A stretch of DNA of 64,000 nucleotides from Closterium sp. Naga37s-1 (Eukaryota > Streptophyta > Zygnematophyceae > Desmidiales > Closteriaceae), in contig CANJKZ010000463.1 in assembly GCA_947471745.1 (NCBI GenBank), positions 10,001 through 74,000 of the forward strand, written 5' to 3'. The position numbers were made by a program, and so were the translations under genes. Positions 44,301-54,734 of the stretch are shown in pieces (positions within the stretch are counted from its first letter, which is position 1; every line of letters begins with the position of its first letter). Below the pieces are notes generated by a model. The model was given only the letters and a program-made list of their open reading frames with translations. It did no database searches and had not been told where the DNA came from.

Positions 44301-45499
44301 CGTCACCAAACTCTGCGCACCAAGCGTTGTCGAGGCGGGAGAAGCAGCGGGGCTGAGTGTGAGGCTTCCCGCATGTCACCCGTGCGAATGACATACGGGC
44401 AGCTAATACTACCCCGAGACGCCCCACGCTGAGAAACCACTCACGAAGCTGCTGGGGCGACGGGGTCTCGCTCCGACGCTGCTGCTACTACCTCTGGCCA
44501 CCTCCCGAACCTCGACGCTGAGTAGCTCTAGCCCTACCGCCACCACTCCCATTGCCGCCACTACCGCCACCCCCACCGCTGCCACCACCGACTCCACCAA
44601 AGCCCCCACTCCTGCCACCACTCCCACTATCGCCACCACCTCCATTAGTGCCCCCACCACTACCCCCGCTGCCACCGCCACCACCCCTGCCATCCTTGCC
44701 TTTGCTGCTGCGGCGCTTCGCACTAGCAAAAGCAGCCCCGACGTCCTCAGCACCAAGGACGTCAACAGCAGCAGCAGAGGCATAGGAAGGGGCAAGGGGG
44801 GAGGGGGAGAACCCCTCAAAGAAGGGCGTGCGCGGAGTGCCACGAGCAGCACCTACAGCGACTACACTAGTCTCACCTTCAAAGAGGTGCTGCTCGAGTA
44901 GGTCAATAGTGAGGACTGTGGGGTCAAGTGAGAGAAAGTGGTCCCTGACAGAGCGAAGAGAGTCAGGGAGGCGGGTGACTATAAAGTAGAGAGTGATGAA
45001 CATCGGGGTCTGGTTCATGTCGAGGAACTCAGCTGGGGCGGCAGCGCGGTAGCGAGCGTGGCTAGCGCGAAGGTGGGAAACCAGGTCCTCTACTGTGGCA
45101 AAGGCGGACAGCTCGGGAAACAGGTAGGGCAGTAGAAGACGGCCTAGAGCAGCAGTGGCAGGCGAGGAGTAACGGGCGACTACAGTGTCGTACAGTGCCT
45201 GTGCCATCCAGTGCTGTCCGAAGTGAGCGCATTCGGCTAACGGCAGGTGGTTGCGAATGGCAAAGCGAGCAGCGGCGTCACGAGTAAGTCACTGTGAGCG
45301 AGTCGCACTGTCAGCTGTGGCGGGAGGGGCAGGAGCGTCTCCAGACGTGTGGTCAAACAACGAAACGCTGCCCCTAGAGTTGCTCAGTAGGTACAGCTGC
45401 AGGTCGTCGAGCCACGTGTCAAACTGAATAGGGCGGCCCTCATGATCGAACACCAGCACGCAGAGAGAAGCCATAGCAGCGCAGCACACAGTGCGGGCA

Positions 45500-46370
45500 G
45501 AGGCCGGGCAGCGTAGGAAACAGGGCAGGCAGCAGCAAGGGGCGGCAAGCAGGCTGTAAGAGGCGGTGCACAGGCTGCAAGAGGGGCGGCTCGAGGGCCT
45601 AGGGGCGGCAAGAGGGCCGCAAGGGGTGGCTAGCAGCACAGCAGGGGTGGCTAGAGGGCCACCAGGGGCGGCGCGCGGGGCTGCAAGGGCGGCTCGCGGG
45701 CTGCAAGGGCGAGGGGCGGGCCACAATGGGTGGCGCGCGGGACCTGGGGTCGACGGGCGGGCCGGTCCTAGGGTCGAAGAGTGGGCCGGGGCCTAGGGGC
45801 AACGGGCGGGCCAGGGCCTGAAGTCGACAGGCGGGCCGGGCTAGGGTCGACGGGCGGGCCGGGCTAGGGTCGACGGGCGGGCCTGGGCCTAGGGTCGATG
45901 GGGCGCGCCAGGGCCTAGGGGCGACGGAGCGGGCCGGGGCCTAGGGTCGACGGGGGGCGCCGGGGCCTAGGGTCGACGGGGCGCCGGGGCCTAGGGTCGA
46001 CTGGGTGGGCCGAGGCCTAGGGTCGACGGGGCGCGCGGGCCTAGGGTTGACGGGGCGGGCCGGGGCCTAGGGTTGACGGGGCGCGCGAGCCTATGGTCGA
46101 CGGGGCGGGCCGGGGCCTAGGGTCGACGGGGCGCGCGGGCCTAGGGTTGACGGGGCGCGCGAGCCTAGGATCGACGGGGCGGGCCGGGGCCTAGGGTCGA
46201 CGGGGCGCGCTGGCCTAGGGTCGACAGGGCGGGCCGGGGCCTAGGGTCGACGGGGCGCGCGTGGCCTAGGGTCGACTGGCAGGCCGCACAAGGGCGGCGC
46301 GCGGGGCAGCAGGAGCGGCACGAGGGTCGCTAGGGGTAGCAGGGCGGCTAGTGGGGCAGCGCTGTGGTGG
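45500..46370. repeat. GC-rich tandem leader of copia A
   Basis: Between primer-binding site and gag. Irregular 23-27-bp units around gggcctagggtcgacggggc over 45720-46290, flanked by gggcggc-type units. No open gag-like frame. Confidence 0.8.
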
Positions 46371-46413
46371 GCCCAAGAAAATCGGTCCTAACGAAGGACC
46401 TGCTCTGAAACCA

Positions 46414-46544
46414 TGTCAAACTAACGAACGAGGATGAATGAACTATGAAAGAGTTGGGTACAAGTGCTTACCCTAATTGGGTTGTACCCCTTATGGGCTA
46501 CCCCACTATAGCCTACACAAAGTAAGCAATATAACATTCTGATA
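46414..46544 (-). repeat. 5' LTR of copia A
   Basis: 131 bp. On the minus strand it runs from tatcagaatgtt to agtttgaca, followed by the primer-binding site tggtttcagagcagg (plus 46399-46413). Same subtype as the LTR at 373-494. Confidence 0.85.
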
Positions 46545-49500
46545 AGCGAAGCCGTGTTGAAGAAGAAAGTCGTCGATGCGCTTGTACCATCCGCGTGGAC
46601 TTTGCTTCAAGCCGTAGAGGGTACGCTTGAGCTTCCATACCCTTCCGCTACCATCATCGTACCCCGGGGGTTGCCGCATGTAGACCTCTTCCATGAGAAG
46701 CCCGTAGAGGAAGGCAATGCAAACGTCCAATTGCTCCACTTCGAGATGCCGCTAGCGCGAGCAACACCCGAAGAGTAGTAGCCTTAGCGACGGGAGCGAA
46801 GGTCTCACTATAGTGCTCCCCCTCTCGTTGAGTGTATCCTTGAGCTACAAGCCTCGCCTTGTAGCGTTCGACACTCCCATCGGCTCCCAACTTCTTCTTA
46901 AGCACCCATTTGCACCCCACCAAGTAGGCACCTTTCGGTGGGTCGACGAGCTCGAACACGTCGTTTTCTTTGATCGATGCTAGTTCCTTCTCCATTGCTT
47001 GCTTCCATAGTGGCGCATCCGGAGAAGCCAAAGCCTCGGTATGGGTGCGAGGGTCATCACCCAAGGTTGCGAAGCAATATGCTGCATGCTCCTCGTCCAA
47101 CTCCCCAACGGCTACCGTAGCGTAGTCGGTGTACTTCGTGTTGGGGCGACGTGTACGTTGCTCGCAGGTCAACGCCAATGGGAGGGAGGAGGTGTTGAGG
47201 AAGTTGCCGCCGCGGTTGATGGCACTTCCACCACGTCGTCATCGCTCTCCTCGTTCTCTCCCCCTCCATTTTCGGCTTCCTTTTCCACTTATGATGGAAC
47301 CTCCATCGCTTCATCCTCCTCTCGTGCGGGAAGGACGACGGTGAGTTGCGGCGTTGGTTGTTTCCTTCGTCGGGAACTTGTCTTCGTCGAAGACCACGTC
47401 CTGAGACGTGACGTCGCGCCTTTAACCCAAGTCCCACACTCGCCACGCGCGCTCGTTCACCGCAATTCCCAAGTAGATTGCCGCACGAGCTTTCGGTTGC
47501 AACTTGTGGCGAAGGGGATCCGGTACATGGTAGCAGCAAAGGCACCCAAAGGTGCGTAGGCGGGATAGGTTCGGCTTCGTTACGGTCCATGCTTCGAACG
47601 GAGTCGTTCCCGGGAGCACCTTCGTCGGCAAACGGTTGTGAATCCATGCCGCCAACGAACTCGCCTCACCCCACCACTCGCTCCCAAGCTTGGAGTGTTG
47701 AAGAAGTGAACGAACGGCTTCCACCAACGTGCGATTAAGTTGCTCTGCCTCTCCATTTTGTTGGGGTGTGTAGGGTGTTGTGACGTCGTGCTTAATGCCC
47801 TTGCTCTTCATCCATTTCTCAAGCTCCGCGTTCACGAATTCGCCGCCACCGTCGGTGCAAATACCCTTGATCCGCTTCTTGTCGTCGTCGCAAACTTCAA
47901 GCGCCCACTCTTGAATCGCCTTGGTCACATCTCCCTTAGCCTTCAAATGCCGGGTCCAACACATCCGCGTCGCGTCGTCAAGCATCACCAAGAGGAACTG
48001 CGCTCCTCCCTTTGATGCATGCCGCATCGGTCCACACACGTCCATGTGAACAAGCGCAAGCGGGTCCTTAGCGAGGGGTGAGGTACGGCTACCAAATGGC
48101 TTGCGAGCCATTTTTCCTTCGACACACGCCGCGCATACACCCTTCTCGTCGTCGCCGGCGATCATGTCAAATCCCTTCGCAAGTCCTTTGTTGGCCAACT
48201 CCTTGACCGAGTCGTAGTTGGCGTGCGCAAGCCGATTATGCCACGCCTTGAGAGTCACCTTCGAGCCTTGTGCCACGTTGGATGAAGCCACTTTCGGGGG
48301 CGTCTTGAGTTGGTAGAGTTCTCCGTTGAGAACGCCTTGTGCGAATTGCTCCCCCTTCCAAAAGAGGTTCATCTTCGCATTGTCCATAGTGAAGGTAACT
48401 CCCTTCTTCGCAAGTTGCGAAATGGAGAGGAGATTCGCCTTCAACCCCGGGACATGTAGCACGTTCGTGATGTCCACCAGTCCGCTATCGACGATGAGGC
48501 GCGTACTCCCAACTCCAACCACCGGTAGCGACTTGTCGTTTCCGAAGACGACGCGCGTGACGTTCCCTGGTGCACCAACGTTGGTGAGGGATGATGCCGA
48601 ATGCGTCATGTGTTGTGTTGCGCCGGTGTCAAGGAACCATGCGTCGCTTGGAGTGTTGGTCCCGACACCCGCCAATAACATGATTGACTCCCTTGAATCA
48701 TCCGCCTCACCGGATGCCGTATGCGCATTGCCCTCGTGGTTCCGCGCCTTCGATGGAGTCCAATCGCTCGGGCGCTTCAGACACTCACGCCAAAAGTGTC
48801 CCGCTTTGCCACAATAGTGGCACTTGCTTGCGCCGCTCGATGCGTTTCCCTTGCCGCGATCGCTTCCACCAGACGACTTCTTTGTCGCACCCTTGCTCCA
48901 CTTGGACTTTCCTCCGGAACTCCCTCCGGAGAACATGGCGGTCCCCATGCCCTCATTAGCAAATTGTCGGCGACGCGATTCCTCATGGAGAAGCCGACCG
49001 ACCACCATTTCCTTTGTCCAAGTGTCTTGCACGCTATCAAGTGTCGTAATCAACGTCAACCACTCTTCCGGAAGGCCGCAAAGTAAGGTCAAAATCCAAT
49101 CCTCCTCCGTGACCGTTCCACCAAGGTCCATGAACGTTTCCCCGAGTTCCTCCACACGAGTCGCATACTCGTGCATCGATTCGCCCTCTCGACACTTCAC
49201 TGTGAAGAACGCATTCCGGGCTAGGATCTTGCCGTGGAGAGTCTTGTTCACGTGAGTGTTGAGCCGCTTCCACGCTTCATGCGCCGACGCTTCGAGCTTG
49301 ATGCACGTGCGCACCGCGCTCACGAGATTGATGCCGATGCGCGAAATCAACGTAGCGAACGCCTTTTGGTCCTTTTTCTTCCATGCTGCGATGCCGCTCT
49401 CGTCGTCCGGCTTCTTCTCCGTTCCATCAAAGAGACCCCAAAGTCCCCGCTCCATCATGAGCACTTGGAACTTAAACTTCCACGCGGAGTAGTTTTGTCT

Positions 49501-49614
49501 AGTGAAAATCGGTACCGCCGACGTGTCGAACATCGTCGCGGTTGCCCAGGGTTCGCCGGAATTTACAATGACACCATCCAAGGAAGTGCGGGAGGCCTCG
49601 CTTGATGTCACCAT
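46545..49614 (-). pseudogene. gag-pol of copia element B
   Basis: Start ATG at 49614. Gag with YSAWKFKFQVLMMERGLWGL, a classical CCHC knuckle (CHYCGKAGHFWREC), protease FLDTGATQHMT and integrase with HMDVCGPM, DGGGEFVNAELE and YTPQQNGEAEQLNRT. After 730 codons an in-frame TAA at 47422 interrupts WDLG, and the same frame then continues with RRDVTSQDVVFDED. Reverse transcriptase follows (LVGCKWVLKKK, RLVAQGYTQREG) with a frameshift near 46740, then LKRTLYGLKQSPRGWYKRI, ending at 46545. Non-functional. Only lightly decayed, so a fairly young copy. Confidence 0.9.
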
Positions 49615-49664
49615 GCTAGCTACTCGTCGCGCACGTAGACTCCACCAACCAGCTCTGATACCAC

Positions 49665-49710
49665 TGTTGTAAAGGACTCTCCTCTAGTTGGCAGGAACTG
49701 GGATTTGAAT
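49665..49710 (-). repeat. remaining end of the 5' LTR of copia B
   Basis: 46 bp between the primer-binding site of B and the LTR of C. On the minus strand it ends cctttacaaca, a normal copia LTR end. The rest may lie beyond element C, from 63383 to about 63874, where the plus strand ends ccttcaaca (complement tgttgaagg). That would make a roughly 540-bp LTR. The second half of this is inference. Confidence 0.5.
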
Positions 49711-49842
49711 GTCAGAACATTATAGCTTTTACATTTGTGTAGGCTATAGTGGGGTAGCCCACAAGGGGTACAACCCAATTAAGGTTAGTACTTGTACCCA
49801 AGTCTCTGCTAGTTCATTCATTTCTCGTTTGTAACTTGAACA
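49711..49842 (+). repeat. 5' LTR of copia C
   Basis: 132 bp, tgtcagaacattatagct to gtaacttgaaca. Nearly identical to the 3' LTR except for one position in the core and the last bases. Confidence 0.85.
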
Positions 49843-49861
49843 TGTTTCTCGTTTTTTTTTT

Positions 49862-50640
49862 CTTTTGGGCCCACCACCTGCTGCCCTGCTAGCCACGGCC
49901 CCGTAGACTCGCGCCCGACGCCCCTAGACCCTGGTCCCGGCCCGTAGCCCGTCGCGCAAAGCCCCTAGGCCCGTCGCCCTTAGGCTCCGGCCCCCGGCCC
50001 GTCGCAAGCGCTAGTCGCCCGTCGCGCACAGACCTTAGGCCCCGGCGGCCTCGTAGCCCGCGGCCCTGACGCGTCTAGGCCCTAGGCCCCGCGGCCCCAC
50101 GTTTTCTGGCCCCGCGGCCCCCACGTTTTCTGGCCCCGCGGCCCCACGTTCTGGCCCCGCGGCCCTGACGCGCCTAGGCCCTACGCCCCGCGGCCCCCAC
50201 GTTTTCTGGCCCCGCGCCCCCCCCATGTTTCTGGCCCCGCGGCCCCCACGTTTTCTGGCCTCGCGGCCCCACGTTTTCTGGCCCCGCGGCCCCATCTTTC
50301 TTGGCCCCTCGGCCCCTTCGCCCCAAGGCCCCGGTTCGGGCCCCCCAGGCACCTTGGCCCCTCCTGTTTGGCCCCTCGGCCCCTAGCCTCGGCCCCTCGG
50401 CCCCCACCCTCGTGTTTGGCCCCTCGGCCCCTAGGCTCCTCGGCCCCACCCCTCGGCCCTTCGGCCCCTAGGCTCCTTGGCCCCCCGGCCTCGTGTTTGC
50501 CCCCTCGGCCTCGTGTTTGGGCCCTCGGCCCCACCCTTCGGGCCCACGGCCCCTAGGGCCCTTGGCCCCTCGGCCCCTCGGCCCCGCCACCCTCGTGTTT
50601 GGCCCCTCGGCCCCTAGGACCCTCGGCCCCGCCCCTTGAC
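49862..50640. repeat. GC-rich tandem leader of copia C
   Basis: First units around cgcctaggccctaggccccg and ttctggccccgcggccccac (to about 50290), then about 20 copies of ggcccctcggcccctagg variants. Precedes gag. The unit differs from that in A and D. Confidence 0.85.
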
Positions 50641-50733
50641 CCCTTGGCAACTGCTCCTGCAACTGCTGCTACTGCTACTGCTGCTGCTGCTGCTGCTCCT
50701 GCTGCTACTGCTGCTCCTGAGTACTGTGCCACT

Positions 50734-53496
50734 ATGGCTTCGCTCAGAGTTCTAGCGTTCGATCATGAGGGCAGACCGGTTGCATTTGACACGTGGCACG
50801 ACGATCTGCAACTGTACCTACTGAGCGATATTAAGGACAGTGTCTCACTGTTTGACCACGTGTCCGGTGTCGCTCCAGCCCCTCCCGCCACAGCTGACGG
50901 TGCGACTCGTTCCCAGTGGCTGTCTCGTGACGCTACTGCCTGCTTAGCCATTCGCAACCACCTGCCGGTGGCCGAATGTACTCACTTTGGACAGCACAGG
51001 ACAGCACAGGCCCTGTACGACGCTGTCGTTGCTCGCTACTCCTCCCCTGCTACTGCTGCTCTAGGCAGACTGCTACTGCCCTACGTGTTCCCTGAGCTGT
51101 CGGCTTTTGCCACCGTAGCGGACCTCGTTACCCACCTGCGCACTAGCGACGCTCGCTACCGCGCTACCGTCCCTGCTGAGTTCCTTGCCACGAACCAGCC
51201 CCCCATGATCATCATCCTCTACTTCATAGTCTCCCGCCTCCCTGACTCTCTTCGCTCTGTCAGGGACCACTTCCTCTCCCTTGACCCCACCTCCCTCACT
51301 GTTGACCTCCTCGAGCAGCATCTCCTCGCAGCTGAGACTAGTGCAGTTGCTATAGGTGCTGCTCGTGGCATTCCGCGCTCGCCCTTCTTTGAGGGGTGCT
51401 CCCCCTCCCCCCTTTCCCCCTCCTTCGCCTCTTCTGCTGCTGCTGCAGACGTCTCTAGTACTGAGGACGTCGGTGCAGCTTCGACTAGTGCAAAGCGCCG
51501 CAGCAGCAAGGGCAAGGGTGGCCGGGGTGGTGGAGGTGGCAGCGGTGGTGGCGGAGGTGGCAGTGGGAGCGGTGGTGGGGGCAGTGGTGGAGGTGGTGGA
51601 GGTGGTGGAGGCAGTGGAGGTGGTGGCGGCGATGGGACTGGTGGCGGCAGTGGGGGCTCTGGTGGCGGTGGTGGAGGCAGCGGAGGGAGTGGCGGCAGTG
51701 GAGGCGGTGGGAGTGGTGGTGGCAGGTCTGGACCTCGGCGTGGAGGCCCTGGTGGTGGTCAGCGACAGCAGCAGCAGCGTCGGAGCGAGACCCAGTCGCC
51801 CCAGCAGCTCCGTGAGTGGTTGGTTCAGCATGGGACGGGTGGGGGTAGTGAGACCTGCCCGTATGTCATTCGCACGGGTGTCCGTGCGGGCCAGACATGC
51901 GGGAAGTTTCACACTGAGCACCGCTGCTTATCCCGCCTTGACGACGCCTGGCGTGCTGAGTTTGGTGATGACGTCGAGCGCCCTCGCTGGACGGATTTGC
52001 TTAGGTCGGTAGTTGCTATCTTTGACCTAGACTATGATGCTATTATCTCTGCCATGTATGCTTTGTCTTTTAGTGCTGAGGGTGACTGTTACCGGTGTGT
52101 GCCACCTGACCCAGGTATAGCGGCTGCTGCTCTAGGTGCTAGTGCGTCTAGTACTCCCCCTGGTACTGCGCCTGCTGAGGCCTTGCACACCTTCACGTTG
52201 GACTCAGGCGCCTCGCGCTGTTTCTTTCGTGACAGCACCACTATCACTCCTCTCCCTGCACCTGTCCCGGTCAGACTGGCTGACCCCTCTGGGGGCCCAG
52301 TCCATGCCCGTTCCTCCTCTGTCCTCCCGTGTCCGGCGGTTCCGTCCGGCTCACTGTCAGGTCTTCACCTCCCCTCGTTCTCTACGAACTTGGTGAGTAC
52401 CGCTGCCCTCCAGGATGCGATGGTCACTACCACCACTCCCGGGGGTCATCGTGTGTCGATCTGCACGTGCACACGGACGGGGCGTCACTTGGCTACGTTC
52501 ACTCGTCGGCCAGGGTCGAGTCTGTACACGCTGGCTACCGAGCCTCCTCAGGTCGCTGCGTCTGCTCAGGTGTCCGCGTCAGGTCAGGTAGCCGCCTCTT
52601 GCTCGTGTCGCCTCCTGTCGCACCAGACTCTTCTGTGGCACCACCGCCTGGGTCACCCCTCCCTGCCACGCCTTCGTGGCATGCACTCCTGGTTTCTCGT
52701 CTCTGGTCTACCCAGGTCTCTGCCTCCCCTCCCGCCGTCGCCTGCCCCGCCCTGCCTTCCTTGCGTCGAGGGGCGGCAGCGCGCCGCTCCTCACTCCTCC
52801 TCGTTTCCCCTGACGACTGCTCCCCTGCAGACTCTCTACATGGACGTGTGGGGCCCAGCCCGCGTCACGGGACAGGGCCGCGAGCGCTACTTTCTGCTGG
52901 TCGTTGACGACTACACGCGGTACACCACGGTCTTCCCCTTGCGCAGCAAGGGTGAGGTCCCTGATGTCTTGATCCCTTGGATCCGCATAGTCCGTCTCCA
53001 GCTACGCGAGCGGTTCGGCCAGGACCTTCCTGTCCTGCGTCTGCACTCTGATAGAGGTGGTGAGTTCTCCTCCGACCTCTTGCGGGACTTTTGTCGTGGG
53101 GAGGGCATTCTCCAGTCGTTCACGCTTCCGGACTCCCCTCAGCAAAATGGGATTGCTGAGCGCCGCATTGGCTTAGTCATGGAGGTCGCTCGTACCTCCA
53201 TGATCCATGCGGCCGCTCCCCATTTTCTGTGGCTGTTAGCGGTCCGGTACGCTGCGCATCAGCTCAACCTCTGGCCCCGTGTCTCCTTGCCAGAGACCTC
53301 ACCCACACTGCGTTGGACGGGGAAGGTTGGCGATGCGTCGGTGTTCCGGGTCTGGGGTTCTCGTGCCTTTGTTTGCGATACGTCTGCGGACAAGCTCTCC
53401 GCCCGCGCCATTCCCTGCGTCTTCCTTGGCTTTGTCCCTGACGCGCCTGGCTGGCAGTTTTACCACCCCACCTTGCGCCGTGTCCTCCCGTCTTAG
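50734..53496 (+). pseudogene. gag-protease-integrase of copia C
   Basis: 920 codons from MASLRVLAFDHEG to a TAG at 53494-53496. Gag is followed by a 75-residue Gly/Ser run, a zinc motif of the form CX13CX3HX4C, protease LDSGASRCFF, the pre-integrase HHxxH/C block (HRLGHPSLPRLRG) and integrase with MDVWGPARV, HSDRGGEFSSDLLRD and QQNGIAERRIGLV. In element D the codon at the TAG is CAG, so this is a simple C-to-T nonsense change. The rest of the linker (53497-54842) is open only in shifted frames. Confidence 0.9.
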
Positions 53497-54734
53497 GACG
53501 TCACGTTCGACGAGTCGGTTCCCTTCTACCGTCTCTTCCCCTACCGCTCTGCCCCTCCCCCCCCTCCCCCCCGCCGCTCTTCCTTGCTCCCGGTCCCCCT
53601 CCGATAGACCCCCTCCCGCCCCAGGGTCCCGCTCCCTTGGGTGTGTCTTAGGTAGACCCTCTCGCAGGTATTGCACGTGTTCAGGTCGCTGTCGGCTCAG
53701 GTGCTGCTCCAGGTGCTTCGTCTGGGGGTGCGGAGCCAGGGGGTGCGGGGTCTGAGGGTGCTGGGTCTGGGGGTGCTGAGCCTAGGGGTGCTGAGCCGGA
53801 GGGTGTTGAGCCTAGGGGTGCTGGATCGGAGGGCGCGGAGTCTGGGGGTGCTGCGCCTCGGGGTGCTGCTTCGTCTGGAGGTCCTGCTGGTGCTTCGTCG
53901 GGACTGTCTTTGCAGCAGCTGCGTGAGTGTCTTGTTCAGCGCGCACACCGTCGGAGTGGAGCTCACGGAGCTGGAGACACTGGATCTGGTGTTAGTGCTG
54001 GAGCTGCTGGTACTGGAGGTACTGCGGCTACTGGTCCTGGAGGTGCTCGTACCAGTGGTGCTGGAGCTGCCGGGACTGGTGGTGTTGGGGGCGCTGGAGC
54101 TGGAGACCCTACGGAGCCTGGAGCAGCTGGCGCTGGAGGCGTTGGAGCTGCAGGAGCTGGAGCTTTTGACCCTGGCGCTGGAGGTGCAGGAGGCACTGTG
54201 TGGCCGCGACCGTACTTCGTTCCCTTGCTTTAGCAGGTTCTTGGTGTCCCGTCTTCTACCGGCCTTCCTCCTCCCTTCCTGTGTCCACCGCCTGACCAGT
54301 CGCAGCCGCCGTTACAGCCATCCTCCCCACTGCCTGCTCCCTCTCCTTACACTGAGCAGTCCGGTGGTCTTACAGAGCGTCGTGAGCCTGCGTCTCGTCC
54401 TGTCTCGCATGTTCGCACTGCTCATCGCACTCCTCGTTCGCGTCCTCCTCCTGTCCCCGGCATGCACGCTATGGCACTCCGTCCTTCCTCTGTTCCACTG
54501 CGTGTTCCTCTGCCTGCTCCTCCTGAGTCCTCTCTTCCTGAGGTCCCTGCCCCTGAGTCTGACCGTGCTCGTACTGCCAGTCCCATTGTCTCTCGTCTCC
54601 TCGCCACTGCAGTCACTGACCCTTCTTTTGAGTCTGCTGCTGCGTCTGCTCTCGTTGCTGAGCTGCTTGACTTTGCTGCTGCCTGCCGTCTAGACTACGC
54701 CACTGCTAAAATCCTGAAGCTTTTTACTATTATT

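Larger units (their letters stand above)
38277..45474 (-). pseudogene. degenerate gag-pol of copia element A
   Basis: Gag starts at the ATG at 45474 (MASLCVLVFDHEG) and is broken by stops and frameshifts. Protease signature LDSGASRCFF. Integrase has HTDRGGEFSS-type sequence and QQNGIAERR, disrupted by a new palindrome at 43306-43346. The reverse transcriptase/RNase H frame is open for 475 codons (38203-39630) with FYVLVYVDDLVFA and CDAEIYAEAMAAQELRWL. After a shared CRYFL-like block, the last 20 codons read into non-element DNA. The nested element interrupts the linker between integrase and reverse transcriptase. Confidence 0.85.
38274..46544 (-). mobile_element. copia element A, 3'-truncated, with a nested insertion
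   Basis: It runs on the minus strand from the 5' LTR (46414-46544) through primer-binding site, GC-rich leader, gag, protease, integrase, reverse transcriptase and RNase H. It stops at about 38273, inside the end of the RNase H region, without polypurine tract or 3' LTR. It is inserted in, or joined to, the reverse transcriptase of element B at 46545. A small LTR element lies within it at 39783-41396. Confidence 0.85.
46545..49710 (-). mobile_element. copia element B (second lineage), interrupted at both ends
   Basis: Minus-strand element of a different copia lineage. The primer-binding site tggtatcagagctgg (plus 49649-49663) is followed in plus direction by the end of its 5' LTR (49665-49710), which is broken by element C. 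At the other end its reverse transcriptase is cut at 46545 by the LTR of element A. The missing downstream part is not found left of A, so it was probably lost with the truncated end of A. Confidence 0.85.
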
